Assembly: GCF_030690345.1 (NCBI RefSeq)
Contig: NZ_JAUYGV010000007.1
Span: forward strand, 827,782 to 891,781
DNA length: 64,000 nucleotides
Source: Rheinheimera sp.
GTDB taxonomy: Bacteria > Pseudomonadota > Gammaproteobacteria > Enterobacterales > Alteromonadaceae
Reading direction: 5' to 3'
How positions within the stretch are numbered: position 1 is the stretch's first letter; each line of letters begins with the position of its first letter. Under the pieces are notes generated by a model. That model ran no database searches. It was not told where the DNA came from and saw nothing but the letters and a program-made list of their open reading frames with translations. Of the stretch, positions 1-6,994 are shown in pieces. Both the position numbers and the translations under genes were made by a program.

Positions 1-89
1 TGGGTGCTGCCACTGGTGACTATGCGTGTACTCAATGTGGAAAGGCCAGCTGGGGTAGAGACTGGAACAATCAAACTAAAGATAGCTGA
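1..89 (+). CDS. C-terminal end of a cassette-borne zinc-ribbon-like protein (partial)
   Basis: The reading frame is open from the window edge (codons from base 3) to a TGA at 87-89 and gives about 28 residues. It contains YACTQCGKASWG, a CxxC knuckle typical of small zinc ribbons. The next gene starts 8 bases later in another frame, so the two may form a two-gene cassette. Only the tail is visible, so the family cannot be named. The frame 1 alternative (open to 96) has no recognisable motif. Confidence 0.4.
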   Translation, partial: GAATGDYACTQCGKASWGRDWNNQTKDS

Positions 90-97
90 GGTTTAAG

Positions 98-322
98 ATG
101 GACTTACTTCATTTAGGCAAAGAACTAAAGGAAATGTATCTAAGTTCTAATCATGGCGAAGCTGTCGCTATGATTCATGTGTTCGGCATCAAATATGCTA
201 AAGAAATAAAAAACTCTGGTGTTTCAATGAAAAAAATTGCCCAAGCAGCTGGAATTAAAGAGTCGTATGCCACAGAGATAAGTAAAGGCGTAAAACTCTC
301 TAAATTCGTTGTCATTAAGTAG
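98..322 (+). CDS. Small helix-turn-helix-like cassette protein
   Basis: This 74-residue protein has a central helical segment (about residues 40-66, SMKKIAQAAGIKESYATEIS) with the spacing of a helix-turn-helix, so DNA binding is likely. It resembles short HTH-like proteins often carried in integron cassettes; the target is unknown. A GAGG at 88-91 lies 6 bases before the ATG and supports this start. The stop (320-322) is followed at once by an attC site, as expected of a cassette gene. Confidence 0.7.
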   Translation: MDLLHLGKELKEMYLSSNHGEAVAMIHVFGIKYAKEIKNSGVSMKKIAQAAGIKESYATEISKGVKLSKFVVIK

Positions 323-324
323 TA

Positions 325-415
325 GCCTAACAATCAAATTTTATCGCCAGCAAAAAGCGCTGGCTGCGACGTCAACCCGCTGCGCGGCTTTCCGCGCTAA
401 ATTTGGGCGTTATAA
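325..415 (+). other. attC recombination site 1
   Basis: The segment opens with the R''-type box GCCTAAC (325-331) and closes with an R'-type GTTATAA (409-415). Between them are inverted repeats, including GCCAGC..GCTGGC and a GC-rich stem near 378-396. It sits directly between the stop of one cassette gene and the start of the next, the position of an integron attC. About 91 bp. Confidence 0.75.
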
Positions 416-434
416 GCCATAGGATAGATCGGTG

Positions 435-782
435 ATGAAATCGTTAGTCGGGAAACTTGATGTACTCAGCGTTTTTATTTCATGGTTGCTTCTTATCGCT
501 TTTTTTCTAGCACTAGGTTACGTTAAGTTTTTCTCTCCGCCGGAGTCTAGTGCGAGTCATTTGATATACATCTTCGGTGCGTTTTTTGGCGCCGTAGTTG
601 TACATATTGTTTTGGCATTTTTTAATCGTTGCCCTCACTGCAATAAGTGTTTAACTGTTCAAAGGTTTAAATCGCCACATCCAGCATCAAGTGGAGATTG
701 GTCTAAAGTTGTTTGGCATTGGTTTTCAGGCTCAATCGTTTGTATTCATTGCGGTAACAGGGTCAACACAAATGGCTTATAA
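435..782 (+). CDS. Cassette-encoded two-TM protein with a zinc ribbon
   Basis: The protein has about 115 residues. Two hydrophobic segments (about 10-32 and 42-64) are followed by a cytosolic-looking tail with two CxxC knuckles, CPHC near residue 66 and CIHC near 103, which would bind one zinc. I do not recognise the family. The ATG at 435 is preceded by AGGA at 421-424; a GTG at 432 is an alternative start. The TAA stop (780-782) lies inside the left box of the following attC, so gene and recombination site are physically merged. Base composition is AT-rich compared with the backbone. Confidence 0.65.
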   Translation: MKSLVGKLDVLSVFISWLLLIAFFLALGYVKFFSPPESSASHLIYIFGAFFGAVVVHIVLAFFNRCPHCNKCLTVQRFKSPHPASSGDWSKVVWHWFSGSIVCIHCGNRVNTNGL

Positions 783-875
783 CAAGTTGCTTAATTTCTT
801 TCCGGCCACAAACAGCGTGGCCTACACTGGACTGCCTACGCTGCGCTGCGGCAGCCAATTAGCAAGGCGTTAGGC
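777..875 (+). other. attC recombination site 2
   Basis: It is bounded by TTATAAC (777-783) and GTTAGGC (869-875), with internal stems GGCCAC..GTGGCC and CTGCCTACGC..GCGGCAG. It is 99 bp long and overlaps the stop codon of the preceding gene. The interior is almost base-for-base the same as attC site 4 at 1939-2037, which is typical of resident chromosomal integrons where attC sites are species-specific. Confidence 0.85.
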
Positions 876-880
876 TCTGT

Positions 881-1360
881 ATGGAAACTCTGAGTATCGC
901 TCTGTCATTGTGGAAGCTTGGGCTTGTAAGCTCAGAAGAGCTAATCGCGTGGATTGATGCTCACATTGGGGTATCCGACAATCCCGACGAGGCTCTAGTC
1001 CAGCTATCACTCGACGGCCCCGATACTTGTCTTAAACGCCCAATATATGAATTTCCTGTTAGGCCAATAGAGCTTACGTTTACCGAAGAATTTGGCTTGC
1101 GAGTATCAGCGCTAAATATCCAATCTGAGTTTGAAGTTAACAATTTTATAAAGTGGGCGACTGTCAAATGTATGGGCGAAAACCTTGACGACCCAATAGT
1201 TATATTTTGCTACAAGCTTGAGGATTTCTGCACTCTTGAAGCACAAGTAGCCTTTCTGCACAATGAGCTTCCTCCGTTAATACCCAGAAGTATGTCCATC
1301 GCCCATTTTTTCTATGCAAGCGTACCTGGCTTGAAGACCCAGAACGAGCGTACGGCATGA
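881..1360 (+). CDS. Unknown cassette protein, 159 residues
   Basis: This is a soluble, acidic protein with no signal peptide or TM segment. The first 35 residues are predicted helical (METLSIALSLWKLGLVSSEE); the rest looks alpha/beta. I do not recognise a family. The start is 5 bases after attC site 2 and has no clear Shine-Dalgarno sequence, common for cassette genes that are read from an upstream promoter. The stop is followed 3 bases later by attC site 3. Several antisense open frames overlap it but lack any coding signature. Confidence 0.65.
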   Translation: METLSIALSLWKLGLVSSEELIAWIDAHIGVSDNPDEALVQLSLDGPDTCLKRPIYEFPVRPIELTFTEEFGLRVSALNIQSEFEVNNFIKWATVKCMGENLDDPIVIFCYKLEDFCTLEAQVAFLHNELPPLIPRSMSIAHFFYASVPGLKTQNERTA

Positions 1361-1363
1361 ACC

Positions 1364-1439
1364 GCCTAACAACTGGTTCAAACCGTTCGCTCCGCTCACT
1401 GGGACGGGCTAAAGCCCGCTCCTTAACCAAACGTTAACT
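1364..1439 (+). other. attC recombination site 3
   Basis: It is bounded by GCCTAAC (1364-1370) and GTTAACT (1433-1439), with the inner arms AACTGGTT and AACCAAACG and a GC-rich imperfect stem ACGGGCTAAAGCCCGCT. It is 76 bp, shorter than sites 2 and 4 and of a different sequence family, which suggests that this cassette came from a different source. Confidence 0.8.
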
Positions 1440-1452
1440 GGAAAAACAAGTT

Positions 1453-1944
1453 TTGAGCATCTATTTTGAAGCATCAGTAAATACGAGCACTGACCATTTC
1501 ATCGAGCTTGTACCTGTATTTTTTTTGATATTCCTAGTACTGAAATATCCTCTTTTTTCCCAAATATTTGCAGATATTACAAAGGTAAACAGAATAGTTT
1601 TAGCTAGAATTTTCTTAGGCATGATGGTTTTGTACTCTATTGGATCCATTTTTAATTATGTAAACATAATAAAGCTAGAAAAAACCATCAATAAAAAAGA
1701 GTACTCTCAAGTTTCTGGTTGTATTACAGGTTATAAGTTGGAGCGACCTAAGGTAGGGACGGTTGTCGAATCATTTAAAGTTAATGATGTGCCTTTTGAA
1801 TTCAACAACTATGACCGAGGGATGTATTTTAATAGCACGCTCCACGCGGATAAATTCTTAAGAAATAATAGGTGTGTTTCAATCAACTATGTTCAAACTG
1901 GTGCTCAGAACAAAATTATAAAAATTATCAAAATTTCCAGTTAA
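1453..1944 (+). CDS. Cassette-encoded membrane protein of unknown function
   Basis: The protein has 163 residues. It has two probable TM helices (about 17-34 and 50-72) followed by an approximately 85-residue domain that is lysine-rich and beta-strand-like and contains two cysteines (SGCITGY and RCVSI). The start is a TTG at 1453; no upstream ATG exists, and the first internal ATG (1621) would cut into the TM region. The gene is markedly AT-rich (many AAA/ATT codons), unlike the backbone genes. The stop lies inside the left box of attC site 4. Family not recognised. Confidence 0.6.
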   Translation: MSIYFEASVNTSTDHFIELVPVFFLIFLVLKYPLFSQIFADITKVNRIVLARIFLGMMVLYSIGSIFNYVNIIKLEKTINKKEYSQVSGCITGYKLERPKVGTVVESFKVNDVPFEFNNYDRGMYFNSTLHADKFLRNNRCVSINYVQTGAQNKIIKIIKISS

Positions 1945-2037
1945 CAAGTTGCTTAATTTCGTTCCGGCCACTAAAAACGTGGCCTCCACTGGACTGCCTA
2001 CGCTACGCTGCGGCAGCCAATTAGCAAAGCGTTAATT
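1939..2037 (+). other. attC recombination site 4
   Basis: It is bounded by AGTTAAC (1939-1945) and GTTAATT (2031-2037) and is 99 bp long. It is nearly identical to attC site 2, differing at a handful of positions in the loop and in the outer boxes. It overlaps the stop codon of the preceding gene. Confidence 0.85.
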
Positions 2038-2054
2038 TTATCGAGATTGGTATC

Positions 2055-2414
2055 GTGGAATCAAATATTGTCTACGCTGAGTACAGCTATTTGAGAGTAG
2101 TAACCGGTATTTTCTATCTGCTCTTGCCAGCGTTATATTCAGCATTTGTACTATGGAAATCCACATTTAAGCAGATAGCAAAGGCCGTCGTGTGGTGCTA
2201 TTTGTGGTGTTTTGTTTGTCTTGTGGTTTACCTTTTCGTCCCACCAATGCTTTGGTTTCTTGAAGGTGAGGTTAGCGAAGAGTTGTTTATCCAGCTTACA
2301 GACCCTTATGGACAATTTCTTTCAGCGCTAGATTGGATAATTTTAGCTTTTGCTGTAGCTGGCACAGCAGTGATCCCCGTTAAGCTAAAGCAAAGATGGA
2401 AAGTCCAGCAGTAA
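2055..2414 (+). CDS. Cassette-encoded small integral membrane protein
   Basis: The protein has 119 residues and three or four hydrophobic helices (about 12-32, 42-64, 68-75 and 91-110), with a basic C-terminus (KLKQRWKVQQ) that is probably cytoplasmic. No family is recognised. The start is a GTG at 2055, 17 bases after attC site 4. There is no good ribosome-binding site, which again suits cassette expression. The stop is followed after one base by a compact attC-like element. Confidence 0.6.
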   Translation: MESNIVYAEYSYLRVVTGIFYLLLPALYSAFVLWKSTFKQIAKAVVWCYLWCFVCLVVYLFVPPMLWFLEGEVSEELFIQLTDPYGQFLSALDWIILAFAVAGTAVIPVKLKQRWKVQQ

Positions 2415-2415
2415 C

Positions 2416-2462
2416 AGTTAACAAGGCTAGTCAGCAACGGCCGCTGCTGGCAGCGTTAACTT
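2416..2462 (+). other. Compact attC-like site at the end of the cassette array
   Basis: AGTTAAC and GTTAACT flank a nested imperfect palindrome, with arms GCT..AGC and CAGCA..TGCTG around ACGGCCGC. The order of boxes matches an attC, but the site is only about 47 bp, below the usual 57-bp minimum, so it may be a minimal or decayed site. No further attC follows, so this is probably the distal end of the array. Confidence 0.5.
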
Positions 2463-2606
2463 CCGCTATTCGCTCATAGCAGCCATTCGGAATAAATTTA
2501 GCAGCGAAAAAGCTGTTCAGGCGTCTTAGCAATACTGCCTGAGAATGCGGCACTTATTGTTGTGCTACTGTTATTACAGCCAATATCTGTTAACGAGAAC
2601 TGACTG

Positions 2607-3008
2607 ATGGACGAGAAAAGTGCCGTTGTTGCAGAAATAGAAAGTGAAGTAAAAGCCCGCTATCGCTACTCCAAATTTGACTTTGTACTTAATCATCTTC
2701 TGTTGTTGCTGGTGGTTGTGGCAAGCAGTTACCCGGCTTTTGCGCAGATATTTGGTGATAACCAGCCCAAGCTCACAGCAGCTATTGCAGCTATTCCGGC
2801 CTTTGTTTTGCTATTTCAGCGCACATTTAAGTGGGAACAGCGTGGTGAATGGCATTGGGATTACCGCCGTAGGCTGATAGCAATACTGCGTGAAGTGCGT
2901 GATCAAGGGTTATCAGATAGCGATGCCAGTAAAAAACTGAATTTACTGGAGGAAGAGCTGGCCGGTAGTTTTCCTGGCGTTAATTATCCTGCCAGCAAAG
3001 AAAAGTAA
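2607..3008 (+). CDS. Two-TM protein, SLATT/DUF4231-like architecture
   Basis: The protein has 133 residues: a short charged N-terminus, two closely spaced TM helices (about 26-46 and 54-72), then a basic amphipathic helix region (FKWEQRGEWHWDYRRR) and a helical tail. This layout resembles the SLATT two-TM pore-forming effectors that accompany CD-NTase or SLOG sensors, but no sensor gene is adjacent and the resemblance is architectural only. It lies just after the last attC-like element, so it may be the terminal cassette or the first backbone gene. Confidence 0.55.
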   Translation: MDEKSAVVAEIESEVKARYRYSKFDFVLNHLLLLLVVVASSYPAFAQIFGDNQPKLTAAIAAIPAFVLLFQRTFKWEQRGEWHWDYRRRLIAILREVRDQGLSDSDASKKLNLLEEELAGSFPGVNYPASKEK

Positions 3009-3137
3009 TAGATTAACTTTTTTGCCTGCTCCCCCCCATAGCCCTGGTTTGGTAACTGCATGGCTGTGCTGGTATGCTTTATTTTGCTGCCTGGCACCAT
3101 ACCGTGCCTTGCAGGAATGATCTGAAGGGGCGTTACC

Positions 3138-4100
3138 ATGCAGCATCGCTTAACCCGCAGACACTGCCTTAAACTACTGGCTGGCGCTATGGCGGCCGGT
3201 TTATTGCCGGCATGGCCTGGTTTTGCCGCTGGCGGCGGGCCTTTGCAGAAAACTATTCCCGGTAGCAATAAATCCCTGCCGGTTATTGGCATGGGCACCT
3301 GGCGCACCTTTAATGTGGGTAACGACCCTAAGTTACTGGCGGCGCGCACTGAACTGGTAAAAACCTTTCTGGAGCTGGGCGGCGGCCTGATTGACTCCTC
3401 GCCTATGTATGGCTCTGCACCGGATGTAATGGGGCATGCCTTAGCGCAGTTAGATACAGCAAAGCCCGGTGCAGTACAGTCAGATATAGCTGACAGCTTG
3501 TTTGCCGCCGAAAAAATCTGGAGCCCGGCCGGTGGTTCAACGCTTGGGCAGGTAGCCGATTTGCAACGGCGCTGGAATATTCCGCAATTTGATTTACTGC
3601 AGGTACATAACCTGAGCGACTGGCGTGAGCATTTGGCGGTACTGCGTGAGTTAAAAGCCGCCGGCAAGGTGGGCTATATCGGTATTACCACCTCACATGG
3701 CCGTCGCCACCGTGAGGTGGAACAGATTATGGCTGCAGAAGACATCGACTTTGTGCAACTGACTTACAACATTGTTGAGCGCGAAGCAGAACAGCGGCTG
3801 TTGCCATTGGCCGCAGAGAAGGGCATAGCGGTAATTGCCAACCGGCCTTACAACGGCGGTAACCTGATTAAAAGCCTGAAACGCCGTGGTGAGCGTTTGC
3901 CCGGCTGGGCGGCAGAACATGGCTGCACTAGCTGGGCAGAGTTTTTGCTGAAGTTTATTGTCAGCCACCCGGCTATTAGCTGCGCCATTCCCGCCACCAC
4001 GCAGCTTGCGCATTTGCAGGAAAATATGCGCGCCGGCCTTAACCCCATGCCCTCTGCCAACGGCCGCAAGCAAATGGCGCGCTTTATAGAAGCCGTATGA
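3138..4100 (+). CDS. Exported aldo/keto reductase
   Basis: This 320-residue protein has a Tat-like signal (RRHCLKLLAGAMAAGLL, residues 7-23) followed by an aldo/keto reductase barrel. The catalytic tetrad of the family is visible as D86 (LIDSS), Y91 (MYGS), K126 (AAEKIW) and H157 (LQVHNL), so it should be an active NADPH-dependent carbonyl reductase; the substrate is unknown. An AGGGG sequence precedes the ATG. Its stop overlaps the start of the next gene (ATGA), so the two are probably co-translated. A folded, cofactor-loaded protein would suit Tat export. Confidence 0.85.
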   Translation: MQHRLTRRHCLKLLAGAMAAGLLPAWPGFAAGGGPLQKTIPGSNKSLPVIGMGTWRTFNVGNDPKLLAARTELVKTFLELGGGLIDSSPMYGSAPDVMGHALAQLDTAKPGAVQSDIADSLFAAEKIWSPAGGSTLGQVADLQRRWNIPQFDLLQVHNLSDWREHLAVLRELKAAGKVGYIGITTSHGRRHREVEQIMAAEDIDFVQLTYNIVEREAEQRLLPLAAEKGIAVIANRPYNGGNLIKSLKRRGERLPGWAAEHGCTSWAEFLLKFIVSHPAISCAIPATTQLAHLQENMRAGLNPMPSANGRKQMARFIEAV

Positions 4101-5659
4101 ATAGCTTTACCGGCTACCAACTGCAGGATTTTGTTCCTTTTAGTGCGGAGGTGTATTTTCGCCTGCTGGAGCGCATAAATGAAAGCTGGTGGCCGCTGCA
4201 TCTACTCAGCCTGGCACTGGGCGCAGCTGCCCTTGTGCTGGCGTTGTTTGTACGGAAATATGAGCAGCGTGGCCGGTTGGCGTGTCTGTTAATTGCACCG
4301 GTTTGGGCTTGGGTGGCCGTGGTGTTTTTTATACAGCACTATGCTCAGCTTAACTGGGCTGCTAACTATATTGCTTATGCTTTTTTTGCTCAGGCCATAG
4401 TGCTGCTATGGCTGGGGTTAACCGGCGCAGGTTTTAACAAGGTTGCACCGGCTAAAATGCCTGCTGTTATTGGTATCGCTATCGCAGTTACCGGCCTGGT
4501 TATCCAGCCGCTGATGGCACTGTTTGGCGGCGGTAGTGGCTGGCAGGCGCAGGTGTTTGGTATCCATGCTGACCCCACAGCTATTATCACCCTGGGGCTG
4601 GTACTTATGCTGCTGCGCGGTTGGCGCTTACTGCTTACTGCGGTTATTCCGATGCTCTGGCTGTTGCTGTCTGGCCTTACGTTATGGGTGTTAGAAGCTA
4701 CAGAGGCCTGGCTGCTGTTTGCCGTATTGGCCGCCGCGTTGCTGGCTTGCTTATTTTTATGCCGGTTTTTATCCGCAGATGGCAGAAAAAGCCAGCCGAA
4801 ATATGCTAATTTGCCGGCTTTAAACAGTAACGGGCACGCTATGGCTAATTCAGCTGCAATAGGTATTTTCGACTCCGGCATCGGCGGGCTTTCTGTTGCC
4901 TGCGCAGTGCGTGAACTGCTGCCAAATGAAAGCCTTGTTTACGTTGCCGACACCGGCCATGCGCCCTATGGCGAAAAAACCGATGACTATATTTACCAGC
5001 GCATGCAGCTGATTAGCCAGCGCCTGCAACAGCAAGGTGTTAAAGCCATAGTGGTAGCTTGTAATACCGCCACCACTGCCGCTATTACCAAACTAAGAGC
5101 ACAGTGCCCGCTGCCGGTTATCGGTGTAGAGCCCGGCGTTAAGCCGGCGGTGCTGGCCAGTAAAACCGGGGTAGTGGGTATTTTGGCCACGCCGCGCACC
5201 TTGCAAACCCCGGCCTTTGCCAATTTGGCGCAGCGCTTTGCCGGCCAGGCCCGCATTGAATTACAACCTTGCCCGCAGCTGGTACAGCTGATAGAAACAA
5301 TGGATTTTAGCGGCGCGCCGATGCAGGCGCTGCTGCAAAGCTATATTTACCCCTTGCTGGAAAAAGGCGCCGACACCCTGGTATTGGGCTGTACGCACTA
5401 TAATTTTGTCGCCGATAGCATTGCCGCTATTGCCGGGCCCGCAGTGGCGATTATCCGCACTGAAGCCGCTGTGGCGAAACAGCTGCAGCTGCGCTTACTG
5501 CAGGCTCAGTTGTTGGCGGCTCCTTTAAACAAAGACCCCGGAAATAAGGAGCCCGGTAACAGCGTAAGCGACATATTTTACACCAGTGGCAACCTTGAGC
5601 TGTTTCGCCAACAGTTGCAACAGCTGTGGCCGGGCGCAAAAGAAGTGTTGCCGCTGTAA
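4097..5659 (+). CDS. murI: Fusion: DUF6064-like membrane protein plus glutamate racemase MurI
   Basis: This is one uninterrupted frame of 520 codons. Residues 1-235 form a membrane domain with about seven TM helices, resembling DUF6064. From M249 (base 4841) a complete glutamate racemase of 272 residues follows, with IGIFDSGIGGLSV and both catalytic cysteines in their motifs (VACNTAT, C74 of the racemase part; GCTHY, C184). MurI makes D-glutamate for peptidoglycan. The ATG at 4841 could be an independent start, but its upstream AACGGG is a weak ribosome site 6-11 bases away. Either a real membrane-tethered racemase or a lost stop codon is possible. It overlaps the preceding reductase by 4 bases. 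Confidence 0.85.
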   Translation: MNSFTGYQLQDFVPFSAEVYFRLLERINESWWPLHLLSLALGAAALVLALFVRKYEQRGRLACLLIAPVWAWVAVVFFIQHYAQLNWAANYIAYAFFAQAIVLLWLGLTGAGFNKVAPAKMPAVIGIAIAVTGLVIQPLMALFGGGSGWQAQVFGIHADPTAIITLGLVLMLLRGWRLLLTAVIPMLWLLLSGLTLWVLEATEAWLLFAVLAAALLACLFLCRFLSADGRKSQPKYANLPALNSNGHAMANSAAIGIFDSGIGGLSVACAVRELLPNESLVYVADTGHAPYGEKTDDYIYQRMQLISQRLQQQGVKAIVVACNTATTAAITKLRAQCPLPVIGVEPGVKPAVLASKTGVVGILATPRTLQTPAFANLAQRFAGQARIELQPCPQLVQLIETMDFSGAPMQALLQSYIYPLLEKGADTLVLGCTHYNFVADSIAAIAGPAVAIIRTEAAVAKQLQLRLLQAQLLAAPLNKDPGNKEPGNSVSDIFYTSGNLELFRQQLQQLWPGAKEVLPL

Positions 5660-5758
5660 CACGCGCTGCCGGCAGTACGACATCTTATTGTATTTATGTA
5701 CTTTGTCTGTTGCCGCGTTATAGGGTAACGTGGTGTTTTTTATCCCGCAGGCCGTGAT

Positions 5759-6616
5759 ATGTTTGCAACCCTTACCCAAATTGGTTTACCGATAGCGCTG
5801 ATCCTGATCATGACCGGCGTGGGCATGAGCCTGCGCGTGGCAGATTTTTCCCGTGTATTTCTCGCCCCCAAAGGCTTTGTACTCGGTGCCCTGGCGCAGC
5901 TGTTACTGCTGCCACTGGCCGCTATTGCGGTTATTGCGCTGTTTGATTTACAGGCCGAACTGGCGATAGGGCTGTTTATTTTAGCGCTGTGCCCGGGCGG
6001 CACTACATCAAACCTTTACAGCTACCTGAGTAAAGCCGATGTTGGCTTGTCAGTGTCACTTACCGCCGTGGTGGGTTTTATTACGCCCTTTACTATTCCG
6101 CTGCTGGCGGCCTGGGCCATAGGCTTTTATGCCGGCGCTGAAACAAATTTGCACTTGCCGGTATTTCGCACCTGGCTGACATTAATGATCGTCAGCGTAT
6201 TTCCGGTGTTAGTAGGTATGTTGCTGCGGGCAAAATGGCCGGCATTTACCAAAGCGACAGAGCCTTATATCAGCAAATTTTCCATCATCGTACTGGTGCT
6301 GTTAATTATCAGTATCGCGTTCGATTTAGGCGATGAGCTGTGGCGTTATATGGCAAAAGCCGGGCCGGCGGCCTTGCTGCTTAACCTCAGTACCATGTTG
6401 CTGGGTTATGCCCTGGCTAAATGGCTGCTTAAGCACGAGAACCAGGCCCGCACCATTTGCCTGGAAGTAGGGCTGCAAAATGGCACCCTGGCGCTACTTA
6501 TCACTACCGGTATTTTACAAAACTCCGCTATGTCGATAGCACCCAGTGTTTACAGCTTGTTGATGTTCGCCAGCGCGTCCTTGTTTGCGCTGTGGGCCAG
6601 GCGTAGCACTGGTTAA
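5759..6616 (+). CDS. Bile acid:sodium symporter (BASS) family transporter
   Basis: The protein has 285 residues and about nine or ten TM helices. It carries the family signature CPGGTTSNLYSYLSKAD near residues 79-95 and a LEVGLQNGT motif in the C-terminal half, the two crossing regions that bind sodium and substrate in this fold. The substrate is probably a small organic anion such as a keto acid or pantoate; the sequence does not decide this. Single gene, about 100 bp after the murI fusion. Confidence 0.85.
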   Translation: MFATLTQIGLPIALILIMTGVGMSLRVADFSRVFLAPKGFVLGALAQLLLLPLAAIAVIALFDLQAELAIGLFILALCPGGTTSNLYSYLSKADVGLSVSLTAVVGFITPFTIPLLAAWAIGFYAGAETNLHLPVFRTWLTLMIVSVFPVLVGMLLRAKWPAFTKATEPYISKFSIIVLVLLIISIAFDLGDELWRYMAKAGPAALLLNLSTMLLGYALAKWLLKHENQARTICLEVGLQNGTLALLITTGILQNSAMSIAPSVYSLLMFASASLFALWARRSTG

Positions 6617-6661
6617 ACACGCTCAGGCAGCTATAACCAAGAATAAATATCAGGAGCGACA

Positions 6662-6943
6662 ATGAATTTAGATAAAGCGAAAAAACGTATCGCAAAACAG
6701 CTGACAAAGGGCTTTGCAGGCTACCCGCATCTTACTTTAGCTTACTTTGGTAAAACGGCTGATTGCGCTACGGAAGTGGTGGTGACCTTTGTATCAGCAG
6801 AGGGCGCTGCGCCGCAGCAGCAGAGTTTTTCTGCCCGGACGGATGTGCGCCAGGATGAAACGATTCAGTCGGTGTTGGTTAAAATTATTGACCGGGCCGG
6901 TGCGGCCACGGTAACAGAAGTTGGCGGTGTAGCGCTAAAATAA
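6662..6943 (+). CDS. Small protein of unknown function
   Basis: The protein has 93 residues, with a strong ribosome site (CAGGAG, 6-7 bases before the ATG). The N-terminus is basic (LDKAKKRIAKQLTKGF) and the rest alternates short strands and polar loops; there is no signal peptide or TM helix. I do not recognise a family. It is convergent with the ArsA-like ATPase gene, separated by 38 bp. Confidence 0.65.
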   Translation: MNLDKAKKRIAKQLTKGFAGYPHLTLAYFGKTADCATEVVVTFVSAEGAAPQQQSFSARTDVRQDETIQSVLVKIIDRAGAATVTEVGGVALK

Positions 6944-6975
6944 TGCCCGCAAAGGCACAGTACAGCTAAAACCTG

Positions 6976-6994
6976 AGCCGGTTATAAACCGGCT
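6976..6994. terminator. Hairpin between convergent genes
   Basis: AGCCGGTT (6976-6983), loop ATA, AACCGGCT (6987-6994): a perfect 8-bp stem overlapping the stop codon of the minus-strand ATPase gene. There is no T-run on either side, so it may act as a transcript 3'-end stabiliser rather than a full intrinsic terminator. Confidence 0.4.

Noticed and set aside
691..873. Open frame inside attC site 2
   Set aside because: It is a by-product of the attC sequence and overlaps the real cassette gene; no ribosome site or family.
2984..3667. Long minus-strand open frame opposite the aldo/keto reductase
   Set aside because: It is a shadow of a gene with intact catalytic residues; the translation is Cys/Ser/Pro-rich and resembles no family.
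4841..5659. Listing murI as a separate gene from its own ATG
   Set aside because: The frame is continuous from 4097 and the ribosome site before 4841 is weak; I kept one fused entry and stated the alternative.
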